Source of the DNA: an uncultured Bacillota bacterium
Lineage (GTDB): Bacteria > Bacillota > Clostridia > Peptostreptococcales > Anaerovoracaceae
Length of the DNA stretch: 17,997 nucleotides
Assembly (NCBI GenBank): GCA_946631075.1
Contig: CAMOZS010000014.1
Span: 1 to 17,997, forward strand
Reading direction: 5' to 3'
Both the position numbers and the translations under genes were made by a program. Positions 1 to 8,487 of the stretch are shown here, piece by piece. The notes under the pieces are model-generated. The model saw only the letters and a list, made by a program, of their open reading frames with translations. It was not told the DNA's origin and searched no databases. Within the stretch, counting starts at the first letter, position 1. Every line of letters starts with the position of its first letter.

Positions 1-253
1 CCTTGCCAGCCTTGAATACCGGTGCCTTGGAAGCAGCGATCTTGATAACTTCGCCCGGCTTTCTCGGGTTTCTGCCCTGCCTTGCTTTTCTCTGACGTAC
101 TTCGAATGTGCCGAATCCGATCAGCTGGACTTTCTCGCCCTTCTTCAGAGCTTCTTCAATGCTGGATACGAATGCATTGACTGCCAGTTCTGCTTCTTTT
201 TTGGTTGATCCGGTTTTGTCAGCAACTGCTGCGATTAATTCCGCCTTATTCAT
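1..253 (-). CDS. hup: HU-family DNA-binding protein, C-terminus cut by window edge
   Basis: A histone-like HU protein, a dimeric nucleoid protein that bends DNA non-specifically. The 84 visible codons begin MNKAELIAAVADKTG and contain the family signature GFGTFEVRQRKARQGRNP followed by the DNA-binding arm region. HU is normally about 90 residues, so only the last few are missing. The ATG at 253-251 is supported by a strong ribosome binding site (AAGGAGG, complement of 262-268) with an 8-nt spacer. It lies downstream of the SpoVB-type gene but has its own promoter (329-357). A SpoVB gene near an HU gene is a familiar clostridial arrangement, often with mazG between them; mazG is absent here. 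The identification is secure. Only the paralogue name is uncertain. Confidence 0.96.
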   Translation of the reverse strand, partial: MNKAELIAAVADKTGSTKKEAELAVNAFVSSIEEALKKGEKVQLIGFGTFEVRQRKARQGRNPRKPGEVIKIAASKAPVFKAGK

Positions 254-278
254 TAATAAATCCTCCTTATATTTAATC

Positions 279-317
279 AATGGTTGAACACCATTCATTG
301 ACTGCCTCAGCTGTCAA
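279..317 (-). promoter_or_regulatory. Two small inverted repeats in the HU leader
   Basis: Between the HU promoter and its ribosome binding site are two short dyads: AATGGT/ACCATT (279-284 and 290-295, 5-nt loop) and TTGAC/GTCAA (298-302 and 313-317, 10-nt loop). They sit one after the other in the predicted 5' leader. They could fold in the mRNA or bind a regulator. At 5-6 bp each, chance is also possible. Confidence 0.35.
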
Positions 318-328
318 TCTACGCAATT

Positions 329-357
329 ATTTTCCCATTTTTACCCCTTGTTGTCAA
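329..357 (-). promoter_or_regulatory. Sigma-A-type promoter of the HU gene
   Basis: On the minus strand a consensus -35 TTGACA (complement of 352-357) is followed after 17 nt by GAAAAT (complement of 329-334), a 4/6 match to TATAAT. The predicted start near 322 gives a leader of about 70 nt before the HU start codon. The promoter lies downstream of the spoVB stop codon, so HU can be transcribed independently of the upstream genes. Confidence 0.7.
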
Positions 358-417
358 CCTCTTTTCGTTGTTTTTTCAAGGTTTTCCATAACTCCGTCCC
401 ATCGATCGCCCGCCGGC

Positions 418-2043
418 CTACCACAGATGGAGACGGTCACATATAGTGACCAGTTTCCGTCCGAATGAGATCTCCATCATCTCATCTCTGAGGATGGTCC
501 TGGTCTTCAGGATCATCAGTCCGTACACAGCGACTCCGACCGCTATGGCCGCGAGGGCCGCCACAGTGTTGCTGCCCAGGAGAGCAAAGAGACCCTTGTA
601 TGCTCCCAATACGAAGACCCCCATCACTGCTGCCGACAGCAGAGGCCGCAGGATCATCAGATCCATGGACAGGCGGACCTTGGTAAAGCGGAGCACGCAG
701 AAGAGGTCAAGGCCGCAGGCAATCAGGTAAGCAGCCATGGTGCCAAGCGGTGCTCCCACCACGTTGACCGCGGGAGTTCCCACCAGGATCCAGGTCAGGG
801 CCACCTTGGCCAGAAGACCGATGAAGAGATTGATCACCGGATAGACCTGCTTCCCCACTCCCTGCAGGATGCCGGTCAGGATGGTGATCAGGGCAAGCAG
901 GATGAAGCCTGCTCCCAGGACCTGCAGACAGGGAGCAGCGTTAGCCGCGTTTTCTTTCTGGGTAAAGAAGAGCATCATCAGGGCAGGCTTTGCAAGAACG
1001 ATCAGACCGATGGCGCAGGGGAAGGCGACGATGGTCGACATCCGAAGGCCAAGGGAAATGGTCTCATGGAGCTTCTCTGTATCCTTGACTTTATTGGCCG
1101 CGGCAACCATGGGCACGATGCTCATGACGATGGCGGACATGAGGACCTGAGGCAGGGCCACGATAGGCTCACAGAAGCCGGTCAGCTGCCCGTACATGGC
1201 CTTGGCTGTGGTCGGATCGAATCCGGCCTGAAGGAGCCTGGAATTGACCACTGCCGCGTCCACCAGGTTGACCAGGGGCATAAGGGTCGCCCCTATGGTG
1301 ATGGGGACCGCGATGGCAACGATGGATTTGAGGATGGAGCCTGCGCTCTCCCTCTCTCCTCCCGAGCTCTTCCTGATCCGCTTCTTCAGCCCTTTGCGGG
1401 CGAGCATATAGATGATGATCATGACCGCAAGGCCGCCGACAGCGCCGGCCGATGCTCCGAAGCAGCCTCCCGCTGCTCCCCTCTGCAGATCCGTGAAGGA
1501 TGTAGAGAACAAAGTCCCGCTCATCAGCATCAGGGCAAGCAGGAGTCCGATGACCACCCGGAAGATCTGCTCCACCGTCTGGGACAGGGCCGTGGGCGCC
1601 ATCAGCTGCTGGCCCTGGAAATATCCCCGGTAGGAGGACATGATGGGTACCAGAAGCAGGGCCGGCGCTGTAGCCCGCATGGCCAGCTCCGATCCCGGCA
1701 TGGTGACCGAAGCGATGGGGCCGGCGAAGAAGAAGAGCACGATAAATCCGGCTATACCCAGGGAGATCATCAGATACCGGGAAATATGGAAGACCCGGTC
1801 CGCCTCATCATACCTTCCGATGGCGTAGCGCTCCGACACCATCCTGGAGATGGCGATGGGAATGCCCGAGGTGGACACGACCAGGAGCACTGCGTAGATG
1901 GAATAGGCAGGCGAATAGTAGGCCATGCCCTCATCGGTAATGAAACTGGCCAGAAGGATCCGGAAAGCAGCTCCGAACACCTTGACGATGATACCCGCGA
2001 CGGCAAGGACCGCCGCTCCTTTTACTAGTGATTTTTCTGTCAT
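418..2043 (-). CDS. spoVB: SpoVB/MurJ-like polysaccharide (lipid-linked precursor) flippase
   Basis: A 541-residue integral membrane protein of the MOP exporter superfamily (polysaccharide biosynthesis / SpoVB / MurJ group). These proteins move lipid-linked sugar precursors across the cytoplasmic membrane, in SpoVB's case for spore cortex synthesis. The N-terminus KSLVKGAAVLAVAGIIVKVFGA, a run of glycine- and alanine-rich hydrophobic segments over the whole length (about 14 expected) and the conserved SYRGYFQGQQLM segment fit the family. The start follows the cardiolipin synthase stop by about 30 nt with only a weak purine-rich ribosome binding site (AGAGAGAGA), so translation may be partly coupled. 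Neighbouring HU agrees with the clostridial spoVB locus. Whether it serves sporulation or vegetative envelope synthesis cannot be decided from sequence. Confidence 0.85.
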   Translation of the reverse strand: MTEKSLVKGAAVLAVAGIIVKVFGAAFRILLASFITDEGMAYYSPAYSIYAVLLVVSTSGIPIAISRMVSERYAIGRYDEADRVFHISRYLMISLGIAGFIVLFFFAGPIASVTMPGSELAMRATAPALLLVPIMSSYRGYFQGQQLMAPTALSQTVEQIFRVVIGLLLALMLMSGTLFSTSFTDLQRGAAGGCFGASAGAVGGLAVMIIIYMLARKGLKKRIRKSSGGERESAGSILKSIVAIAVPITIGATLMPLVNLVDAAVVNSRLLQAGFDPTTAKAMYGQLTGFCEPIVALPQVLMSAIVMSIVPMVAAANKVKDTEKLHETISLGLRMSTIVAFPCAIGLIVLAKPALMMLFFTQKENAANAAPCLQVLGAGFILLALITILTGILQGVGKQVYPVINLFIGLLAKVALTWILVGTPAVNVVGAPLGTMAAYLIACGLDLFCVLRFTKVRLSMDLMILRPLLSAAVMGVFVLGAYKGLFALLGSNTVAALAAIAVGVAVYGLMILKTRTILRDEMMEISFGRKLVTICDRLHLW

Positions 2044-2072
2044 ATACTCTATAGTCTCTCTCTTAAATCAGC

Positions 2073-3671
2073 TTACATCAGCGGGGCCACGATCCGAAGC
2101 GCCCGCCCGGCCGTCCTGGCGGCCAGATTATAGTTCCTGCAGTTCTGCAGGGTGATCCGCTGGCACTTTTCCAGGGTGGCCTGGAAGTCGGCCTCGATGT
2201 CATCCACGACCGGATTGTTATAGATATAGGCCGCGCACTCAAAGTGCAGATACAGGCTCCGGTAGTCCATGTTGATCGTCCCCACCACCGCCTTTATATC
2301 GTCGCTGGTGAAGACCTTGGCGTGGACGAATCCGGGGATGTACTCGTAGATCTTCACCCCTCCCCTGATCAGCTCGCTGTAATAGGTCCTGGCCAGCCAG
2401 TAGGCGTACTTCTTGTCCGGGATATGGGGCAGGATGATCTTGACCTCGATCCCCCGCTGGGCCGCGAAGGTCAGGGAATGGATCATGGTCTCATCCAGGA
2501 TCAGGTAAGGGGTCATGATGTGGACGTACTTCTGGGCCCGGTTGATGATATCCAGGTAGACCTTCTCCCCCACTTCCTCCGCATCCAGAGGGCTGTCCCC
2601 GTAGGGAGCGATCAGGCCGCCCCGCTTCATGCCGGGCTCGGCAGTCTCATCGCTGGCGATGATATACCTGTGGTAGTCCTCCCGCCTGGTCTCATCGATG
2701 TTCCACATCTGGAGGAACATGAGGGTAAAGCTGTTGACCGCCTTGCCCCCCACCATGATGGCCGTATCCTTCCAGTGGCCGAAGCGGACCCTGCGGTTGA
2801 TGTACTCGTCCGCCAGATTGACGCCTCCGGTGAAGGCGACCCGGCCGTCGATGACCAGGATCTTCCTGTGGTCGCGGTTGTTCTGGTGGGTCGAAAGAAA
2901 TGGCGTCATGGGCGAGAAGACCTTGCACTGGATGCCCAGCTTTTCCATCTCCTTAGGGAAATTCAGCGGCAGCAGGGACAGGGTGCAGGTCCCGTCGTAC
3001 ATCAGACGCACTTCCACCCCCTCCCGGGCCTTTCTCTTGAGGATCTCCAGGACCGCGTCCCACATGATCCCCTTGTCGATGATGAAGTATTCCATGAAGA
3101 TGAACTTCTCCGCCCGCTCAAGCTGGCGGACCATCTCGGCGAACTTGTCCTCCCCCAGAGGGAAATACCGGACGGCGGCGTTCTCATAGGAAGGATAGTG
3201 GCCCTCTTCATAGATGTATTTGAAGATCCCGTATTCCTCCCGGGCGTCGACCAGCTCCGTCTCGATGGCGTGACGGGCCGGGGCCAGGAAGGCTCTCTGT
3301 TCGTTCAAAAGCTGTTCGATCCTGTTGCTCAGGGTCGCCGTGCCGGGCTGGATCCTGGTGTAGAGGAACAGGGTGACCCCGAACACCGGCACCGAGGCGA
3401 TCAGTATGACCCACATCAGCTTGAAGTTGGCGTCGGACCTGGCGTTGAGAAGATAGACCAGGATCAGTACCGACAGGAAGCCGACTCCGTAGTTGATGGA
3501 GATGATCTTCGATCCCAGAAGAACGAAGCCGCCAAACAGAGCGAAAGCCTGTATCAGCAGGAGGAGGACGAACAAGGTGGTTCGTCCGAACAGCAGCTTC
3601 CACAGACCTTTCATTCTTCTGAGCAGGGCATCCCGCCCTGCTCTATGTTGTCTTCTGATCGATTCAGTCAT
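2073..3671 (-). CDS. cls: Cardiolipin synthase (phospholipase D superfamily)
   Basis: A membrane enzyme that joins two phosphatidylglycerol molecules into cardiolipin and glycerol. The 532-residue protein has two or three hydrophobic segments at the N-terminus (about residues 28-54, 63-75 and 86-103), a linker, and two PLD catalytic motifs of the form HxKx4D: H268-K270-D275 (DHRKILVIDG) and H450-K452-D457 (VHAKVFTSD). Both carry the full set of catalytic residues, and length is normal for Cls. The ATG at 3671 overlaps the end of the upstream repeat-protein gene by 8 nt, which suggests translational coupling. M20 (3614) is an alternative start; neither has a strong ribosome binding site. No promoter is visible between the two genes, so cls is probably co-transcribed with the repeat protein. 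Confidence 0.94.
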   Translation of the reverse strand: MTESIRRQHRAGRDALLRRMKGLWKLLFGRTTLFVLLLLIQAFALFGGFVLLGSKIISINYGVGFLSVLILVYLLNARSDANFKLMWVILIASVPVFGVTLFLYTRIQPGTATLSNRIEQLLNEQRAFLAPARHAIETELVDAREEYGIFKYIYEEGHYPSYENAAVRYFPLGEDKFAEMVRQLERAEKFIFMEYFIIDKGIMWDAVLEILKRKAREGVEVRLMYDGTCTLSLLPLNFPKEMEKLGIQCKVFSPMTPFLSTHQNNRDHRKILVIDGRVAFTGGVNLADEYINRRVRFGHWKDTAIMVGGKAVNSFTLMFLQMWNIDETRREDYHRYIIASDETAEPGMKRGGLIAPYGDSPLDAEEVGEKVYLDIINRAQKYVHIMTPYLILDETMIHSLTFAAQRGIEVKIILPHIPDKKYAYWLARTYYSELIRGGVKIYEYIPGFVHAKVFTSDDIKAVVGTINMDYRSLYLHFECAAYIYNNPVVDDIEADFQATLEKCQRITLQNCRNYNLAARTAGRALRIVAPLM

Positions 3672-6600
3672 TCGTGATTTCCCATGTCAGACACAGCGGT
3701 TCTGTAACCTCGTGATTGGGCTGGGGCGGAACGGTCAGGTAGGCTCTTGCCTCATAGACTCCGGCAGCCTTTGCAGAATTGCCTTCGTAGCGTACCGTCG
3801 TTCCCTCCGGCAGGCCGATGTAATTCTGCTCCTTGCCCCGTCCGAACATCTTGCCGACAAAGCCCTGATCAGGCCCGTCCGTCATCAGGCTCACCGTCCG
3901 CATCCGTCCGTTCGCCTTCAGCGGGCCCTGGTAGTCCCAGCGGACCCCGCTGGTATCCAGGGGCGCCTTGCGGATCTCCCAGGTGCAGCTGAGATCTTCA
4001 GGCGGATTATAGTTGTCCTCATCATAGAGGAACCTGGCGGTCGCCGTATATACGCCGGCATCGACCGCGACATTGTCCTGATAGATGGGCTCCAGTCCGT
4101 CCTCCAGTCCGGTCAGCTCCACGGACTTGGCTGTGCCGTCGTAGACGAAGCCTTCCGCTCCGGTCCAGACCGCCCTGCTCATATCGTAATCCCTCTTGCC
4201 GATCTTCCAGATCAGAGGGGTGACTTCCGGCGCCTCGTAGTTCATGGAATCCTCCATGATCAGGGTCGCCCTGGCCTCGTACTCGCCGGCTTCGATGGCC
4301 GCGTTTCCGGTATATCTGGCGCTCATGCCCTCCGGAAGATCCATCAGCTCGACGCTCTTCTCGTATCCGTCATAGGTGAACTCGAAGGCGTAGGACCAGG
4401 TCACTCCGGAAATATCGGGCACCGCTTTGGCGATGGTCCAGGTGCATCCTTCGATCTCCGGCGCGGTATAGTTCTGGTTGGACGTGGACAGGACAGCCGA
4501 AGCGTGATAGGTCCCGGCGTCGACCGCCACGTTGTTCTCGTACTCGACCGAGATATCATCGGAAAGGCCGGTCAGTCCCACGACCTTCATGGTCCCGTCA
4601 TAGACCAGCTCGCCAGAAGATGCCCACATGACATCCGAGATGTCGATCTCGGCCCGGGAGATCTCCCAGCGGTAGGGTTCCACGACGAAAGGCAGGAAGT
4701 TGACATAGTCCTCCGGCTCCAGGACAGCGCTGGCGATGTACTGGCCCGCGTTGACCGCCGTGTTGCCCCTGCAGACAGCCTTGACTCCCTGGGGCAGGCC
4801 GGCAAGCCAGATTCCGTGCTCCTGACCGTCATAGACCAGGTCGTCGCCGCCGCTGGTCCAGTAGACATTCTCCGCCCGGATCAGGCCCTTGGCGATGGAC
4901 CATTCATACTGCATGGGATGGGGCGGTTCGAAATTGCCCGGATCCTTTGGCAGGAAGCTGGCTGTCGCGATGTAGTTGCCCGCGTCAGCCGCGGCGTTTC
5001 CTTCATAGACCGCTTCCACCGTATCCGGCAGGTCATTGAGCAGGACCCGGTGAACGGTGCCGTCGTAAGCAAAGGTCTCAAAGCCGGACCACTGGGCTCC
5101 GCTGATGTCGATCTGGGCCCTGGCTATGGTCCACTGGCATTCCAGCTGGGCCGGTGTGTTGAAGTTGTCGGTGTCATAAGGGATCAGGGCAGCCTTTGCG
5201 GTATAGGTCCCGGCATCGACCGCTTCATTGTCCGTATAGACCGGTCTCACCTGATCCGGTACGTTGACCAGGGATACTCCCTTGAGCATTCCGTCGTAGA
5301 CATAATCGTCGGGGCAGTTCCAGCGGACGGCGCTGACGTCGATGTCCGCCTTGTTGATCCTCCAGACTTTGCCCAGGATCTTGGTTTCCCTGAAGCTGCT
5401 CCCCTCCGGCGGGATCAGGACGGCCTGGGCCGAATATTCTCCCGCTTCGCTGGCCACGTTGCCCGTATACTGAGCGGTCACGCCCTCGGGAAGTCCCCGC
5501 AGGACGATCTCCTTCTGGCTTCCGTCATAGGTGAAGGGCTTGTTGTAGCTCCAGACGACTCCGGCCAGGTCGATGGGAGCGGGCTCCACATCCCAGGCCA
5601 GCTCTTCCGGCTGGGGCGGCAGGAAATTGTCCGTATCCTCCACGGCGAACACAGCCTTTGCGCGGTAGGAACCGGCCTCGACCGCCTCGTTGCCCTGGTA
5701 GGACACCAGGACTCCCTGAGGCAGGTTGCGCAGGCGGATGCCCTTGGTCCCTCCGTCGAAGACCCGGCTTTCCTCCTCATCCCAGAAGCTGCCGGAGATA
5801 TCGAATACCGCCTTGCGGATCTCCCAGGGGAATTCCAGGGGCCGCGGAGTATTGAAATTGTCCGGATCCTTAGGGGTGATGATGGCCCGGCACACATAGT
5901 GGCCGGCACCGGTGGCGCTGCCGTTCTCGTAGGTCACTTCCGCATTGTCCGGCAGGTCGATGATCCTGACCGAATGCTCCTGACCGTCGTAGGTAAATGC
6001 TCCCTCGTAGTCCCAGTGCAGGTCCCTGATCTTCAGGTTGGCCTTGAGGATGGACCAGATGCAGTCCTCCATCCTGGGGGGATTGTAATTGTAGGTATCG
6101 TAGGTGAACTCGGCCCTGGCCGTATAGTTTCCGGCTTCCACGCCCCGCTCGCCCGTATAGGTGACCTGGCTGATCTCCGCGGGGATGTTCTTGAGCTCGA
6201 CCGACTTCTCCGCCCCGTTATAGACGTAGGGGCTGCTGTAGTTCCAGCGGACGCCCGACATGTCGATGTCCGCCTTCTCGATCTTCCAGCTGACGGTGAT
6301 GGGATCCAGCTGATTGTAGTTGTTCAGGTCCTCTACGCAGAACTCGGCCCTGGCCGTATAGTCACCGGCCTCCACGCCTGTCTCACCCTCGTACAGGACG
6401 CTGACCCCCTCCGGGATCCCCGTCATCTCGATCTTCTGGGGCTGGCCTGTGTAGAAGAGGACTTCATCCGTCCAGGCCGCCTTGCTCATATCGTGGTCAG
6501 CCTTGGTGATCTCCCATTTGAACTCTACCGGTTCGGGGATCTCGAAATTGACCGGATCATCCGGTACAAAGGCTGCTCTTGCCGTGTATATGCCGGCGTC

Positions 6601-8379
6601 GACCGCTTCATTGCCTGTGTATTCGGCACGCAGTCCCTCAGGAAGACCTTCCAGCTCCACTTTTTTCGGAGAGCCGTCGTAGGTGAAGACCGAGGGTCCC
6701 TCCCAGTGGACCTGGCTCATGTCGTGGGTGGTCTTCAGGATCTTCCATGTGCAGGGTCTGACCGGGTCAGGGCTGCTGTAGTTATCGATGTCATAGTCCA
6801 GGCCGGCGGTGGCCACATAGGTCCCCGCGTCGACGGCGTCCGCCCCGGAATAATATGGGGTCGTTCCGTCGGGAAGTCCCTCAAGGCGCACGCTCTTGGG
6901 CTGGCCGTCATAGGTGAAGGCCTCCATGTAGGACCATCCCAGATCCGACATGTGGTATTTGCCCTTGGTGATGGCCCACTCCTGCTTGGGCGCCGGCTCC
7001 GGAGCCTCATAATTATTTTCGTCCCAGCGGTAGCTGGCGACTGCGGTATACTGGCCAACTTCCGTGGCGATATTGCCGGCGTATTCCGCCGTCACGCCCT
7101 CGGGAAGGCCTTCCAGGCGCACTTCCTTGGGCTGGCCGTCATAGGAGAGATCCTCCGGGAGCACCCAGTGGACCCCGCTCATATCATAAGAGGCCTTGCT
7201 GATGGAGATCTCCTTCTCCTCGGAGAGGGTCTGTCCGACCATATTCTCCGCCACGTAGCGGATCCTGGCCCCGCTACGGGCCGCCGGCAAAGGCTCTTCG
7301 TTATCAAAATCATCCCAGCCGCCGGTCGGGTCGCTGATCTGGGCCTTGAGGGAAGTGATCTCGGCAAAGGGGGACCGGACTTCCGGCTCCTCCAGATCAA
7401 GAAGCTGACCGTAGCTGATCTGCGGGATATCATAGACCTTAATGAATTCCGGTTTACCCGCCCAGATGGCATAGAGGGTCATATCGGAGTGGACATGGAA
7501 AAGCTGGCCGGGCAGCAGGCTCCTGCCGCTTCCGTCCCTGTTGGTGTTCCATTCCCTGAAGATCCTCTCCTCCGGAGCCTCATAGAGATCCCTGGGAGCA
7601 CGCATCTGGGTTCCGGCCTGGCAGCTGATGGGACTGGCTTCTTCTTCCTTTTCGCCGTCCGCCAGCAACTGGCCGCCGTTTCCGTCATAGCGGAGGGTGA
7701 ACTCGCTTCCCGCGATATAGAGGACTCCGTCGGTGGATGTCCGCCATCCGGAGACCATCTCCTCCTCTTCTTCTCCGCCTTCCTCGCTCTCCGGCATGGC
7801 GATGACTGTCCGGCCGCCTCCGCCCAGGGAGAAGTTCTTTCCCGGGACCAGGGCCTTGAGGCCTTCGCATCCGAAGAAGATATCATCGGCCATCTGGAGG
7901 GAACTGTTGTCCTGGCCGCTGAAGTCGAGTGAATGGAGGCTTCCGCAGTACATGAACATCCTCGACATATCCATGACAGACGAAGTGTCGATCCCGCCGA
8001 ATATGACTTCCTTGAGTTTCCTGCAGGAAAGGAACATGCAGCTCATGTCGACCACCTTGCCGGTATCCAGCATGGACAGGTCGACCCTCTCCAGTGAAGT
8101 GCAGCTGCACAGCAGCCAGCTCAGGTCGACCGCGTTCGATGTATCGATGCCGTTGAGATCGATCTCCTCCAGCGCGGTGCAGTTCATGAACGCACCCACC
8201 AGACTGACCACTCCGGTCACTCTGCCTCCGAAGGAGATCCTCCGGATCTGATCTCTGTATTCATCCCACGGATATTTACCGTCCGCGGATATGCTCTCAG
8301 CTGTACCACCACCAATGATCAGTTCTCCCCTGTCGGAGATCGTCCATTCGCATGTTCCCCAGTTCCCAGTGGCAATCAC
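3664..8379 (-). CDS. Large BspA/DUF285 - InlB-repeat - 15x MBG-like repeat protein
   Basis: A repeat protein of about 1571 residues. The frame is open to a GTG at 8439, but I prefer the GTG at 8379-8377. It has GGAGGT (complement of 8386-8391) 6 nt upstream, and the protein then begins MIATGNWGTCEWTISDRGEL, a common opening for this family. In 8439-frame numbering: residues 60-200 are DUF285/BspA-type leucine-rich repeats (NCTALEEIDLNGIDTSN and relatives); 218-227 is an acidic stretch; 247-326 is an InlB B-repeat (YDGNGGQ ... DMTLYAIW); 327-414 is a linker; 415-1591 are 15 MBG-like Ig-fold repeats. Such modules usually occur in adhesins, but no signal peptide, LPxTG motif or transmembrane segment is visible; the protein ends CLTWEITND. 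Function is not known. It overlaps cls by 8 nt and follows a palindrome/promoter at 8430-8472. Confidence 0.88.
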   Translation of the reverse strand: MIATGNWGTCEWTISDRGELIIGGGTAESISADGKYPWDEYRDQIRRISFGGRVTGVVSLVGAFMNCTALEEIDLNGIDTSNAVDLSWLLCSCTSLERVDLSMLDTGKVVDMSCMFLSCRKLKEVIFGGIDTSSVMDMSRMFMYCGSLHSLDFSGQDNSSLQMADDIFFGCEGLKALVPGKNFSLGGGGRTVIAMPESEEGGEEEEEMVSGWRTSTDGVLYIAGSEFTLRYDGNGGQLLADGEKEEEASPISCQAGTQMRAPRDLYEAPEERIFREWNTNRDGSGRSLLPGQLFHVHSDMTLYAIWAGKPEFIKVYDIPQISYGQLLDLEEPEVRSPFAEITSLKAQISDPTGGWDDFDNEEPLPAARSGARIRYVAENMVGQTLSEEKEISISKASYDMSGVHWVLPEDLSYDGQPKEVRLEGLPEGVTAEYAGNIATEVGQYTAVASYRWDENNYEAPEPAPKQEWAITKGKYHMSDLGWSYMEAFTYDGQPKSVRLEGLPDGTTPYYSGADAVDAGTYVATAGLDYDIDNYSSPDPVRPCTWKILKTTHDMSQVHWEGPSVFTYDGSPKKVELEGLPEGLRAEYTGNEAVDAGIYTARAAFVPDDPVNFEIPEPVEFKWEITKADHDMSKAAWTDEVLFYTGQPQKIEMTGIPEGVSVLYEGETGVEAGDYTARAEFCVEDLNNYNQLDPITVSWKIEKADIDMSGVRWNYSSPYVYNGAEKSVELKNIPAEISQVTYTGERGVEAGNYTARAEFTYDTYNYNPPRMEDCIWSILKANLKIRDLHWDYEGAFTYDGQEHSVRIIDLPDNAEVTYENGSATGAGHYVCRAIITPKDPDNFNTPRPLEFPWEIRKAVFDISGSFWDEEESRVFDGGTKGIRLRNLPQGVLVSYQGNEAVEAGSYRAKAVFAVEDTDNFLPPQPEELAWDVEPAPIDLAGVVWSYNKPFTYDGSQKEIVLRGLPEGVTAQYTGNVASEAGEYSAQAVLIPPEGSSFRETKILGKVWRINKADIDVSAVRWNCPDDYVYDGMLKGVSLVNVPDQVRPVYTDNEAVDAGTYTAKAALIPYDTDNFNTPAQLECQWTIARAQIDISGAQWSGFETFAYDGTVHRVLLNDLPDTVEAVYEGNAAADAGNYIATASFLPKDPGNFEPPHPMQYEWSIAKGLIRAENVYWTSGGDDLVYDGQEHGIWLAGLPQGVKAVCRGNTAVNAGQYIASAVLEPEDYVNFLPFVVEPYRWEISRAEIDISDVMWASSGELVYDGTMKVVGLTGLSDDISVEYENNVAVDAGTYHASAVLSTSNQNYTAPEIEGCTWTIAKAVPDISGVTWSYAFEFTYDGYEKSVELMDLPEGMSARYTGNAAIEAGEYEARATLIMEDSMNYEAPEVTPLIWKIGKRDYDMSRAVWTGAEGFVYDGTAKSVELTGLEDGLEPIYQDNVAVDAGVYTATARFLYDEDNYNPPEDLSCTWEIRKAPLDTSGVRWDYQGPLKANGRMRTVSLMTDGPDQGFVGKMFGRGKEQNYIGLPEGTTVRYEGNSAKAAGVYEARAYLTVPPQPNHEVTEPLCLTWEITND
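3667..7197 (-). repeat. Fifteen tandem MBG-like coding repeats, about 231 bp each
   Basis: Fourteen units are 76-78 residues; the last is 101. The shared pattern is KAxxDMSGVxW, then FTYDGxxKxVxLxGLPEGV, then YxGNxAVDAGxYTAxAxF, an NY/NF-x-PP segment, and WxI at the end. The constancy of unit length against quite different sequences points to old duplications held in register by an Ig-like fold rather than recent expansion. Unit 15 (DNA about 3969-3667) loses the YDG core (LKANG instead) and carries about 24 extra residues (around MFGRGKEQNY) before GLPEGTTVRYEGN. Confidence 0.9.
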
Positions 8380-8429
8380 CTTGCTACCTCCATGTCTCTG
8401 AATAGAATCGTTTTCGTCGGTGCAATTAA

Positions 8430-8472
8430 AATACACCACTTTATTATCTCACAACAAAGTGGTGTATTACAA
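8430..8472 (-). promoter_or_regulatory. Perfect 13-bp inverted repeat around a -10 element (operator/promoter or terminator)
   Basis: The arms AATACACCACTTT (8430-8442) and AAAGTGGTGTATT (8456-8468) are perfect complements with a 13-nt loop. On the minus strand the loop contains GATAAT (complement of 8443-8448, 5/6 to TATAAT), and 18 nt upstream is TTGTAA (complement of 8467-8472, 4/6 to TTGACA). This could be the promoter of the repeat-protein gene embedded in an operator. The alternative is an intrinsic terminator for pduL, since on the minus strand the stem runs into TATTTTAATT. It lies 20 nt past the pduL stop. Because it overlaps the GTG at 8439, it argues for the start at 8379. Confidence 0.6.
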
Positions 8473-8487
8473 GTTAAAACGCGAGAT

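Noticed and set aside
3493..7932. A 1479-codon open frame on the plus strand, antisense to the MBG repeats
   Set aside because: It mirrors the repeat gene: each 231-bp unit keeps the same antisense frame free of stops, so the openness follows from codon use in the repeats. The translation is low-complexity and matches no family I know.
8377..8439. GTG at 8439 as start of the repeat protein
   Set aside because: It lies inside the inverted repeat and lacks a ribosome binding site, while GTG at 8379 has GGAGGT at 6-nt spacing and gives a family-typical N-terminus.
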